A stretch of DNA of 10,543 nucleotides from Microcaldota archaeon (GCA_021850955.1 JAJZKH010000019.1:1-10543), one strand, 5' to 3'; positions 1 to 5,986 are shown, counted from the stretch's first letter. Translations and numbers: made by a program. The notes: generated by a model from the sequence alone, not told the origin.

Positions 1-530
1 TTTATAACATCTGGATCTGCTTTTTCTTTTTCCTTTTTTTGTTTCTTTTGCTTTTGCTTTTTTTGCTGCTCGCTGGTTTCTATTAATTTCTTTTCCAACT
101 CTTCTTTTTGAGCATCTAGCTTTTCAACCTTTTCCGGTTTTTCATAATCAACCATAGAACTAGTTCTCAAAGTTTCGTTAATATTTTCATTGAGTGGTTC
201 TACATCTTGTTCTACTATTTCGTAACCTTCTATTTGTATGGCAAAAATACATTCAACTAACATTTGTCTTAATTTCATGTACAATCTATAGTTATTACTT
301 TGAGAAAGAAAAGGTGCTGTTTTATTTTTTACAGACTCTGCCAATACATCAAGAGATGTTTTATTAAGAAGTCCTACGCTTTCAGATACGACTCTTTTCA
401 ATTGTTCATCTACATAAATTGCAATATTTGTATCTGTAATCTGAAACTCCTGTAACACTCCTTTCCAGTTGGTTCCTAACCTTATAAGATAATTATTTGC
501 AATTTCTGGAGTCATTTCAGGATTTTTCAT
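1..530 (-). CDS. Hypothetical protein with charged Lys/Gln-rich tail, C-terminus off the window
   Basis: An open frame starts at ATG 530-528 and stays open to the left edge, giving 176 visible residues without a stop. I do not recognise the family. The first ~105 residues look like a folded, mostly helical domain, beginning MKNPEMTPEIANNYL and including a hydrophobic stretch near 'MLVECIFAIQIEGYEIVEQ'. An acidic linker follows, then from about residue 130 a Lys/Glu/Gln-rich low-complexity or coiled-coil segment with repeated QK pairs. There is no signal peptide or membrane helix. The start is the first in-frame ATG; no Shine-Dalgarno precedes it, but a promoter-like -35/-10 pair ends 10 nt upstream. 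It lies 86 bp downstream of the DUF151-like gene on the same strand. The frame and codon use look real, but the function is unknown. Confidence 0.7.
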   Translation of the reverse strand, partial: MKNPEMTPEIANNYLIRLGTNWKGVLQEFQITDTNIAIYVDEQLKRVVSESVGLLNKTSLDVLAESVKNKTAPFLSQSNNYRLYMKLRQMLVECIFAIQIEGYEIVEQDVEPLNENINETLRTSSMVDYEKPEKVEKLDAQKEELEKKLIETSEQQKKQKQKKQKKEKEKADPDVI

Positions 531-540
531 ACATTTTATT

Positions 541-569
541 ATTAAAGTATTGAAGTAAAAAGTAAACAA
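541..569 (-). promoter_or_regulatory. Candidate promoter of the Lys/Gln-rich-tail gene
   Basis: On the minus strand TTGTTT (569-564), a 17-nt spacer and TTTAAT (546-541) resemble a sigma-70 promoter. Only 10 nt separate the -10 hexamer from the ATG at 530, so the transcript would have almost no 5' leader. This agrees with the missing Shine-Dalgarno. In AT-rich DNA such matches can be accidental. Confidence 0.4.
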
Positions 570-616
570 TTTTACTAATTTTGCTACTACTATTATTTAT
601 TACTATTTCAAAATTC

Positions 617-1138
617 TTAGTCTTGTTTTTTGGAGTCATCATTATTATCACCAAGATCTGGCAGTTTCATGTCCATAATTATATTTTTAAAAACTTCTGG
701 CGTGTCAATAGCAGGTAGTTTTGAATGTTCTTGTTTTAAATCAAATGTTTTCCAGTTTTCACTAGATATAAAAATAGGTACATTTCCAACTAGTGACAAA
801 ATAAGACCACTAATAAAATTAATTTCAATTTCATATTCAACTCCATCTTCGGTATATTGACGCAGAAGACTATAAACAAACTCCTTGTCTATATTATAGA
901 TATAAAGTTCTTTACAATGAATATGAAAAAGGTCTAAATTATCTAACCAGTCATAATAAACCTGCAATTCTTGTAACTGTACCCCCTGAATCAAAGAAAC
1001 AACCATATTGCTAACCCCTGCACTTACAGTAAGAAACAACTGTTTTTTTCTCTGTTCGTCAATAATGATAAGAAAAAAGTTTTTAGATGTAGGCTCATAA
1101 ACTATTTTATCAAAAAATAATTGTATATTATCACTCAT
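617..1138 (-). CDS. Divergent bifunctional nuclease (DUF151/BFN)-like protein
   Basis: A 173-aa soluble protein. Residues ~5-130 follow the layout of the bifunctional nuclease/DUF151 family (TM0160-like). There is an initial strand pair (~6-38); a 'LTVSAGVSNMVVSLIQGV' segment where the family has its I-x-x-x-E-A-x-A-I helix; 'YYDWLDNL' (61-68) in the place of the T-H-D-L helix; an 'ELYIYNIDKEFVYSLLR' hairpin (77-93); and 'VPIFISSENW' (120-129), matching the family's 'APIFV' end. The usual D-x-R-P-S-D-A motif is replaced by 'EINFISGLIL' (105-114), so the usual acidic and Ser residues are missing and nuclease activity is doubtful. The acidic tail (161-173) is probably disordered. The start is well supported: AGGAG at 1151-1147 lies 8 nt before the ATG. 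The family match is by pattern, not by search. Confidence 0.62.
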   Translation of the reverse strand: MSDNIQLFFDKIVYEPTSKNFFLIIIDEQRKKQLFLTVSAGVSNMVVSLIQGVQLQELQVYYDWLDNLDLFHIHCKELYIYNIDKEFVYSLLRQYTEDGVEYEIEINFISGLILSLVGNVPIFISSENWKTFDLKQEHSKLPAIDTPEVFKNIIMDMKLPDLGDNNDDSKKQD

Positions 1139-1155
1139 AATAAATTCTCCTATTC

Positions 1156-1184
1156 TTATTTACAATAAATACTCTTGTAAATAA
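1156..1184. repeat. Perfect inverted repeat, 10-bp arms with 9-bp spacer, upstream of the DUF151-like gene
   Basis: TTATTTACAA (1156-1165) and its exact reverse complement TTGTAAATAA (1175-1184) flank a 9-nt spacer. The element begins 17 bp upstream of the DUF151-like start codon, just before its ribosome binding site. It could be an operator dyad or a weak AT-rich RNA hairpin in the leader. The geometry recalls CIRCE (9-bp arms, 9-bp spacer), but the sequence is unrelated. The regulator is unknown. Confidence 0.55.
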
Positions 1185-1243
1185 TCAAAGTTAATAATAA
1201 GAACAATTACTATTATTAAAATCATAGCAATGAACTATACACT

Positions 1244-1272
1244 ATAATATTACCTAAAATTACCCTCTACAA
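1244..1272 (-). promoter_or_regulatory. Tentative promoter of the DUF151-like gene
   Basis: On the minus strand TTGTAG (1272-1267), a 17-nt spacer and TATTAT (1249-1244; 5 of 6 consensus positions) could drive the DUF151-like gene. The transcript would then have a leader of about 100 nt containing the 1156-1184 inverted repeat. The -35 match is poor, so this is only a candidate. Confidence 0.28.
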
Positions 1273-1290
1273 GATAAAAGAGTAAAATAA

Positions 1291-1365
1291 TACATTAGAA
1301 AAGAATATATCGTAAAAAAATACATTACAAAAATCTTTTACAGAAGTTACGATAGATATAATGTA
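1291..1365. repeat. Three copies of heptamer TACATTA in the intergenic region
   Basis: The 258-bp gap between the zinc-ribbon and DUF151-like genes contains TACATTA at 1291-1297 and again at 1321-1327, in the shared context AATACATTA(G/C)AAAA exactly 30 bp apart. An inverted copy, TAATGTA, lies at 1359-1365. Read on the minus strand, the inverted pair 1365-1359 / 1327-1321 followed by T7 (1320-1314) could also act as a weak terminator for the zinc-ribbon gene. I see no coding potential in the gap. Confidence 0.35.
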
Positions 1366-1396
1366 ATTAATGATGGTTTAAATTCAGACTAAAAGC

Positions 1397-1804
1397 CTAT
1401 TCGTCTTGTTTGAACAGCTTACGAAAATCAATGGTTTCCTGTTTTTTTAACCAATCATGAACATCAATAATTTCATCTTTACTTATAGGTTCTCTTTTTA
1501 CACGGCTATCTGAAGGTTCTTTTTCCTCGTCCTCCACTATAGGTAATTCATCATAAAGTTCTTTTGGAAGTTGCATAGCAACTTCCATTAAAATTTCATT
1601 ATGACATGTTTGGCAATCAATAACTATGGCAGAATTTATCCCTCTTGATACAACATTTGCATTATTGACAAATTCTCGTGTCGTTTCATGATGTAAAACG
1701 ATAAAAGAAGCGTCTTTTAAGGGAGTCTCGCATACTGCACAAACATGAGCATGTTTATCCATTCCCTTTTTGACCTGCAAAACAATAAAATCAGATATTT
1801 TCAT
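1397..1804 (-). CDS. Small zinc-ribbon protein with two CxxC motifs
   Basis: A 135-aa soluble protein. Two CxxC knuckles, CAVC (22-25) and CQTC (64-67), are separated by 38 residues, so a single structural zinc site is likely. His38, His39 and His68 lie close to these knuckles. An acidic linker follows (about 87-98), then a C-terminal helix-like segment 'DEIIDVHDWLKKQETIDFRKLF' split here as DEIIDVHDWL (109-118) and DFRKLF (126-131). This looks like a short docking motif, and I have the impression of having seen similar tails on other small bacterial CxxC proteins. There is no signal peptide, membrane segment or catalytic motif. The start is the first ATG; only a weak GGA precedes it, and TAATAT lies 6 nt upstream. 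The neighbours do not reveal its role. Regulatory or protein-interaction functions are both possible. Confidence 0.7.
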   Translation of the reverse strand: MKISDFIVLQVKKGMDKHAHVCAVCETPLKDASFIVLHHETTREFVNNANVVSRGINSAIVIDCQTCHNEILMEVAMQLPKELYDELPIVEDEEKEPSDSRVKREPISKDEIIDVHDWLKKQETIDFRKLFKQDE

Positions 1805-1810
1805 AATTCC

Positions 1811-1816
1811 ATATTA
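1811..1816 (-). promoter_or_regulatory. -10-like TAATAT immediately upstream of the zinc-ribbon gene
   Basis: TAATAT on the minus strand (1816-1811) is followed by 6 nt and then the ATG at 1804, so transcription would begin at or near the start codon. TTGCAT lies 19 nt upstream as a loose -35. The arrangement implies a leaderless mRNA, which fits the weak ribosome binding site. Confidence 0.35.
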
Positions 1817-1874
1817 CCATTTTTTTCTATTTTTTATGCAAATCGCTGTTTTTTCATACAGTTTATAGATATCT

Positions 1875-1904
1875 CTTACAAATTTATTGCAAAAAATTTA
1901 ATAT
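1875..1904 (+). promoter_or_regulatory. Candidate leaderless promoter of the four-helix membrane protein
   Basis: CTTACA (1875-1880), an 18-nt spacer and TAATAT (1899-1904) precede the ATG at 1911 by 6 nt. This is the same hexamer and spacing as at the divergent zinc-ribbon gene. No Shine-Dalgarno is present in the A-rich stretch before the start codon. Confidence 0.38.
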
Positions 1905-1910
1905 AAAAAA

Positions 1911-2885
1911 ATGAATAGTTCTATTCTTCAAAAGAAAAGAGTTTATCTTGGGAAATCTTCCAATAAAAAGGATTTTATTTTTTGGACTCTTACTGTGTTT
2001 TTTGTGATAATTACTCTTTTTTCTTTTATAAATTATGTAAATAAAAATACAATTGCCAATAACTTCAATTCAAGTTTTTCTTGCATAAATCAAGTAGAAA
2101 GTAATTGTACTTATTATGAAAATTTAAATGTGGTAGAGACACAAAATAATTCTTTTTTAAATCTTGGAAATACCTATCTGGTTGTAAAAAATAATAATAA
2201 CTTGTTTTCAATCAACCTTCCGGGAAATGTACCAGTATCTACCAATACTACTATCTTGGCACAATTATGGGAAAACAATATTGTTCTAGTCAATAGTCAA
2301 AATGTTTTTTCCCAAACAACATTAAATCCAAATTATATTTCAAAAGAAGCTTTTTATACTTTCATAGGGGTACTTTTGATCTCAGTTTTGATAGAAATAT
2401 GGATTTTTTTTCTTACAAAACGTTATGAAATGCATAATGACTTCTTCATTAACATGGCTATTAGGAAGGATGATATGCTTTTTTATTATCGCTACCCAAC
2501 GATAAAAAGCATTTTCATGTTATTTCTTACCCTGGAAATCCCCGTGATTATGGTTTTAATATTTTTCGATATCATTACAAAAGAAACTGTATTCTTTTCA
2601 TTTTTGGCCTGTCTCTTGTTTACCTTGGTCAATGTTTTAAAAGGAGAGAGGGAGCGTATTATTTTGGATTATGATGGCATTGATTATACCGACGGAAAAA
2701 TACATTTGCTCATTCCATGGAAAGATATGATAGAACTAAAACAAAATACAAAAAAAGAACTAATATTGGTTGTGCAGGATGAAAAACAAAATACTCAGAA
2801 TATAAATTTAACTAAGTTTACTCGTTTTAATTTAAAAAATAGTGATCTAATTTGGCAACTACAGTTTCGTTTGACAAATTTTTAA
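1911..2885 (+). CDS. Four-helix membrane protein with extracytoplasmic loop and PH-like C-terminal domain
   Basis: A 324-aa predicted inner-membrane protein of unknown function. After a basic N-terminus (KKR, KK at 8-20), helix 1 spans ~22-44. An Asn-rich loop of about 100 residues (45-146) should face outward and holds Cys58 and Cys66, which could form a disulfide. Helix 2 spans ~147-169, a basic cytoplasmic linker follows (170-197), and helices 3 and 4 lie at ~198-221 and ~225-244. The cytoplasmic tail (~249-324) has the strand-rich pattern of bacterial PH-like domains: 'LDYDGIDYTDGKIHLLIPWKD', split as LDYDGIDYTDG and KIHLLIPWKD, leading to a final amphipathic helix ending WQLQFRLTNF. The positive-inside rule supports both ends in the cytoplasm. 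A smaller protein of similar layout sits at 3528-3911. The PH-like assignment is inference from pattern. Confidence 0.72.
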   Translation: MNSSILQKKRVYLGKSSNKKDFIFWTLTVFFVIITLFSFINYVNKNTIANNFNSSFSCINQVESNCTYYENLNVVETQNNSFLNLGNTYLVVKNNNNLFSINLPGNVPVSTNTTILAQLWENNIVLVNSQNVFSQTTLNPNYISKEAFYTFIGVLLISVLIEIWIFFLTKRYEMHNDFFINMAIRKDDMLFYYRYPTIKSIFMLFLTLEIPVIMVLIFFDIITKETVFFSFLACLLFTLVNVLKGERERIILDYDGIDYTDGKIHLLIPWKDMIELKQNTKKELILVVQDEKQNTQNINLTKFTRFNLKNSDLIWQLQFRLTNF

Positions 2886-2904
2886 ATAAGCATCATAAAA
2901 TCAT

Positions 2905-2953
2905 AAAAGAAACACCTTGAGATCACATAATGTGACCACAAAGTGTTTCTTTT
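2905..2953. terminator. Composite bidirectional hairpin terminator
   Basis: The outer arms AAAAGAAACAC (2905-2915) and GTGTTTCTTTT (2943-2953) are perfectly complementary. Inside lies a second perfect dyad, TCACAT-A-ATGTGA plus one extra A (2923-2935). Both reading directions end in a U-rich 3' arm (..CTTTT), as expected of a terminator shared by the convergent membrane-protein gene and hsp20. The hairpin ends one base before the hsp20 stop codon. Confidence 0.75.
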
Positions 2954-2954
2954 G

Positions 2955-3386
2955 TTATTCGATGACCACTCCCGTAGATTCTTTTTTTTCTGTAACAACT
3001 TTTGGTACAGTAATCTGAAGAACTCCGGATTTATATTGAGCTTGTATTTCTTTTTCAGAAGCTTCACTATCTATAGGGATACTTCTAGAAAAGTAAGATT
3101 CACTACGCTCGTGAAAAAGATATTCTCCTTTCTCTTTTTCTATGTTTTGTTCTTTCTTGGCAGTAATACTTAAAATACCATTGTCGAAAAGAACCTTGAT
3201 ATTTTCTTTTTCCAATCCCGGTAGATTTGCCTTAACCACATATTTATCTGGCTCTTCCAAAACATCAATCTTGATGTTTTCATTCGCTCGTTTTAAAAAC
3301 AAGTCAAATAAAGAATTTTGGGCAAAATCTTGCTCTGTTCTATCAAAAAAATCATTCCAACCTCTCAAAGAAAGTGTATTTCTCAT
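2955..3386 (-). CDS. hsp20: Small heat-shock protein, Hsp20/alpha-crystallin family
   Basis: A 143-aa ATP-independent holdase chaperone expected in the cytoplasm as large oligomers that bind unfolding proteins. The N-terminal arm (1-37) includes 'WNDFF' and 'SLFDLF'. The alpha-crystallin domain covers ~38-130 with 'KYVVKANLPGLEKENIKV' (48-65), 'GILSITAKKE' (70-79), the dimerising-loop region 'HERSESYFSRSIPID' (92-106) and the conserved 'GVLQITVPK' (121-129). The tail ends 'GVVIE', and its V-x-I may serve as the IXI oligomer contact. I chose ATG 3386 because GAGGAGG (3399-3393) sits 6 nt upstream; the longer open frame to 3476 lacks family features. The length is typical. No CIRCE element is visible, so control by HrcA is not indicated. 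It is monocistronic. Confidence 0.95.
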   Translation of the reverse strand: MRNTLSLRGWNDFFDRTEQDFAQNSLFDLFLKRANENIKIDVLEEPDKYVVKANLPGLEKENIKVLFDNGILSITAKKEQNIEKEKGEYLFHERSESYFSRSIPIDSEASEKEIQAQYKSGVLQITVPKVVTEKKESTGVVIE

Positions 3387-3392
3387 AATCAA

Positions 3393-3399
3393 CCTCCTC
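3393..3399 (-). promoter_or_regulatory. Strong Shine-Dalgarno of hsp20
   Basis: GAGGAGG on the minus strand lies 6 nt before ATG 3386 and decides the start. It is the strongest ribosome binding site in the window, which fits a gene needing rapid high-level translation. Confidence 0.85.
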
Positions 3400-3488
3400 A
3401 TACATAAAACTTTTATATATTTACGACAAGTGTTTTTTACCACATTTTTATTGAGATAAACATTATTAAAAAACATTTTTTATAATTA

Positions 3489-3518
3489 TTGCTATTTTGA
3501 TATTAGAAAGAATAGAAT
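3489..3518 (+). promoter_or_regulatory. Candidate promoter of the 127-aa membrane protein
   Basis: TTGCTA (3489-3494), an 18-nt spacer and TAGAAT (3513-3518; 5 of 6 consensus positions) precede ATG 3528 by 9 nt. The transcript would start within a few bases of the ATG, and no Shine-Dalgarno is present. Confidence 0.42.
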
Positions 3519-3527
3519 AAAGCTGTT

Positions 3528-3911
3528 ATGAAGAAAATCTTACACATTTCCGTTCTATGGCGTATCATTTCTTATATAGATGCACTTTTGGCACTTGCAG
3601 TTCTATTAAGCGGCATAAATACCAATATATGGCATAATATCTTACTATTGCTATTTTGGTTATTCTTGATAGCATATTTTGCATTTTGCTTTTTATGGGT
3701 ACAGTTATCTTATGCATATGCCAAAGAAAATAAATTATATATTAAAAGAGGGATGACCAAAGAAAAGATTTTTGATACCCAAGAGTGGAAAATAGCCAAC
3801 AAAAACAAAAACAATATTTATCTAAAAAAAGCAGATGAGGAGTACGTTTTATCTTTAAAGCCCCATCTTTGGAAGGAAAGACAGTTCAGTGAAATATTTA
3901 AAAATCTATAG
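3528..3911 (+). CDS. Small two-helix membrane protein with possible PH-like tail
   Basis: A 127-aa protein of unknown function. Two hydrophobic segments (~10-28 and ~36-60) form a likely membrane hairpin after a short basic N-terminus, placing both ends in the cytoplasm. The remaining ~65 residues are polar and strand-rich ('KENKLYIKRGMTKEKIF', 66-82; 'KNNIYLKKADEEYVLSL', 94-110), ending in a short helix 'ERQFSEIFKNL'. The pattern of hairpin, strands and terminal helix resembles small bacterial PH-like membrane proteins and echoes the last third of the protein at 1911-2885. It is divergent from hsp20 and 78 bp upstream of tadB, which has its own -10-like element. Family membership is inferred and not confirmed. 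Confidence 0.62.
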   Translation: MKKILHISVLWRIISYIDALLALAVLLSGINTNIWHNILLLLFWLFLIAYFAFCFLWVQLSYAYAKENKLYIKRGMTKEKIFDTQEWKIANKNKNNIYLKKADEEYVLSLKPHLWKERQFSEIFKNL

Positions 3912-3962
3912 TGACAAAATAACTTTATTATCTCAATTTTTATGCATTCCTTCCTTTTTTGA

Positions 3963-3982
3963 TTAGTAAGGTTTTATACTAA
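3963..3982 (+). promoter_or_regulatory. -10 hexamer and overlapping dyad upstream of tadB
   Basis: TATACT (3975-3980) lies 9 nt before ATG 3990. It overlaps the right arm of an inverted repeat, TTAGTA (3963-3968) and TACTAA (3977-3982) with an 8-nt spacer. A protein bound to this dyad would block the -10 region, so repression is possible. I see no convincing -35 and no Shine-Dalgarno. Confidence 0.35.
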
Positions 3983-3989
3983 CAAAAGA

Positions 3990-5021
3990 ATGAAAATATT
4001 CTTTTTATTAAATATATTATCTGACCCACAAAATTTAAAAATTTACCTTTCTTTAGGTATTTTAGGCATTATTATAATTTGGGGCTTTACCCTTCTTTTG
4101 CGCAATTTAAAACACGAAGAGGAAAAGACAGTAGATGAAGCTACGAACAGACTACAAAAATACATACAGGAAGAACCCTTAACGGAAGTTTATACAAACA
4201 ATTCTCAGGTAAATCCAGTAGAACAGGTCAGAAACCTCCTTGAACATTTTTTTGGAGAACAAGTAGCAAAGAATCATCGATTTTCGCATATTCCACAAGA
4301 TTTAGCTAGCGCAGACTTAAAGTTACGACCCATAGAATGGATTATTATCGTTTTTGGTTTTGCAATTGTCTTTGGTTTGTTTTTGGCATGGAAATTTCAA
4401 AATAGTTTGTTTCTTCCTATTGGAATTTTAGTAGGATACTTTATTCCAGGGTTTTATCTACGTCGTAGAAAAAATCAACGAAGTAAGAAATTTGAAAAAG
4501 AGTTTAGCAAAATGTTAAGAAGTCTTTCCGGTGCCATAAAAAGTGGACAAACGCTTATACAATCATTGAAGTATGTTTCGGAAGATGCAGAAGAACCTTT
4601 ATTAACAGAATTTATTCGCGTCAACAAAGAGATTGACCTGGGAATTTCCATTAACGAAGCATTAAAACATCTTTATGAAAGAAATAGTTCAGAAGATGTT
4701 TTTCTATTCAATTCTGCTATTGAAGTTTATCAGTCTGCCGGTGGAGATCTTGCAAAAATTTTAGATACAATCGAAAGTACATTACGAGAGAGAAATAGCA
4801 TTAGGGGAGATATAGTAGCATTAATGACACAGGCAAAAGTTTCAGGCTATGTATTGATGTGTTTACCGCCAGGATTGGCATTGGTGTTAAACACAATATC
4901 TCCAAAATATTTTGATCAAATTTTTACATCAATAGTAGGTATAGTAATATTAGGGCTTGCTGCAACTTCCGAATTTATAGGGTTTTTACTCATGAGAAAA
5001 GTAATTAATTTTAAAGTATGA
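3990..5021 (+). CDS. tadB: Tad pilus/secretion inner-membrane platform protein TadB
   Basis: A 343-aa type II secretion F-domain protein. With TadC it should form the inner-membrane platform through which the Tad ATPase drives pilin assembly or secretion. Helix 1 (~18-37) precedes a soluble stretch (40-113), helices 2-3 (~115-133, 138-156), the cytoplasmic T2SSF domain (~160-280) and helices 4-5 (~283-303, 309-337). Typical TadB features are 'LSGAIKSGQTLIQSL' (179-193), 'LGISINEAL' (217-225), 'SAGGDLAKILDTI' (249-261) and 'QAKVSGYVLMCLPPGLAL' (281-298). The length is normal for the family. It has no Shine-Dalgarno but a -10-like TATACT 9 nt upstream. tadC follows after 22 bp. The ATPase TadA and the pilin genes are not in the window. 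Confidence 0.88.
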   Translation: MKIFFLLNILSDPQNLKIYLSLGILGIIIIWGFTLLLRNLKHEEEKTVDEATNRLQKYIQEEPLTEVYTNNSQVNPVEQVRNLLEHFFGEQVAKNHRFSHIPQDLASADLKLRPIEWIIIVFGFAIVFGLFLAWKFQNSLFLPIGILVGYFIPGFYLRRRKNQRSKKFEKEFSKMLRSLSGAIKSGQTLIQSLKYVSEDAEEPLLTEFIRVNKEIDLGISINEALKHLYERNSSEDVFLFNSAIEVYQSAGGDLAKILDTIESTLRERNSIRGDIVALMTQAKVSGYVLMCLPPGLALVLNTISPKYFDQIFTSIVGIVILGLAATSEFIGFLLMRKVINFKV

Positions 5022-5043
5022 TAAACATAAGAGGTTATAAACA

Positions 5044-5985
5044 ATGGTATTAATGTTCTTAATATTCTTCGCTGTTGGATTTGGCATTGCGATGAGCATT
5101 CTCTTTTTTGTACGTGCATTGCGTGCCCCCTCGGAAGGCGAAGCTTTACTCACAAGCAGAGTAGAGAAAGTATCTATCAGCAGAAACGTTACATCCTTGG
5201 CAGAAGCAGAATTAGCGGAATCATTCTTTGCTCGTATTATAATACCGTGGTTTAATAGGTTTCGTGAACGCATTACAAGTAATTCTCAAAATCAGTATTT
5301 ACAAAAAATGGAGGTTTTAGTATCAAACGCTGGAAATCCATTCAATCTTGATGGTGCCGGTTTTTTTGCAGTACAAATTTTAATGGCAGTAATACTGTTC
5401 GCGGCAGGAATATTATTTTCCTTTATATTAAAATTACCTCTGAATATTTTCATATTAATCTTACTAGTATGTGGTATTTTTAGTTATGTATCACCAAGTT
5501 TTTATCTAAAAAGTCGCATAAAAAAAAGAAAGGCAACTATTTTACAAACTCTTCCTGGGGCTTTGGATTTAATATCAATCGCGATGGAAGCTGGTTCCTC
5601 TTTCGAACAAGCTTTGGAAAGAGTGGCTTCCCATTATGATAATGTTTTAGGACAAGAATTCAATACTATTCTTAGTAATTTAAACTATGGTATATCCAGA
5701 GATGATGCTTTAATGGCTTTTGCCGAACGTACGGGAATTGATGAGACAAGGGAATTTGCAAAAGCAGTAAACCAGGCGCAAAAACTAGGGAGTTCTCTTT
5801 TGCAAATTATAAGCATACAGGCAGGAGAAATAAGAAGAATGCGTGGACAAAATGCAAAAATACAAGGACAAAAAGCGCCGATTAAGCTTTTGTTTATAAC
5901 TTTATTCTTTATGTTTCCTGCTATTTTCATGATACTATTAGGACCTGCCGCAATTCAGGTTATGCATATATTACAGCATAAATAA
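5044..5985 (+). CDS. tadC: Tad pilus/secretion inner-membrane platform protein TadC
   Basis: A 313-aa partner of TadB, also with a T2SSF domain. Helix 1 (4-24) is followed by a soluble region (25-105), helices 2-3 (~107-128, 131-151), the cytoplasmic F domain (~155-278) and a C-terminal helix (~280-303). The TadC pattern is clear: 'LPGALDLISIAMEAGSSFEQAL' (shown as LPGALDLISIAMEAG, 170-184, and SSFEQAL, 185-191), 'NYGISRDDALMAFAERT' (214-230), 'QAQKLGSSLLQII' (244-256) and 'IRRMRGQNAKIQGQKAPIKL' (263-282), then 'FMFPAIFMILLGPA'. AAGAGG 9-10 nt before ATG 5044 serves as ribosome binding site. Position and spacing indicate cotranscription with tadB. It converges on the topoisomerase gene. Confidence 0.88.
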   Translation: MVLMFLIFFAVGFGIAMSILFFVRALRAPSEGEALLTSRVEKVSISRNVTSLAEAELAESFFARIIIPWFNRFRERITSNSQNQYLQKMEVLVSNAGNPFNLDGAGFFAVQILMAVILFAAGILFSFILKLPLNIFILILLVCGIFSYVSPSFYLKSRIKKRKATILQTLPGALDLISIAMEAGSSFEQALERVASHYDNVLGQEFNTILSNLNYGISRDDALMAFAERTGIDETREFAKAVNQAQKLGSSLLQIISIQAGEIRRMRGQNAKIQGQKAPIKLLFITLFFMFPAIFMILLGPAAIQVMHILQHK

Positions 5986-5986
5986 T

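Noticed and set aside
630..860. Plus-strand open frames opposite the DUF151-like, topoisomerase, hsp20 and tadC genes
   Set aside because: They are antisense shadows with no ribosome binding sites or recognisable domains, and the opposite strands carry well-supported genes.
1243..1248. Perfect TATAAT on the plus strand as a promoter
   Set aside because: No -35 at suitable distance and no plus-strand gene follows; the DNA is AT-rich enough for chance matches.
2882..3067. Small minus-strand open frame overlapping hsp20
   Set aside because: It lies in another frame over the hsp20 3' end and the terminator hairpin and has no plausible domain or ribosome binding site.
3387..3476. A 30-residue N-terminal extension of the small heat-shock protein
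   Set aside because: It lacks family similarity, is not preceded by a ribosome binding site, and the GAGGAGG at 3399-3393 positions initiation at ATG 3386.
3387..3527. CIRCE/HrcA operator for hsp20
   Set aside because: Neither TTAGCACTC nor GAGTGCTAA occurs in this region; no convincing heat-shock promoter could be named.
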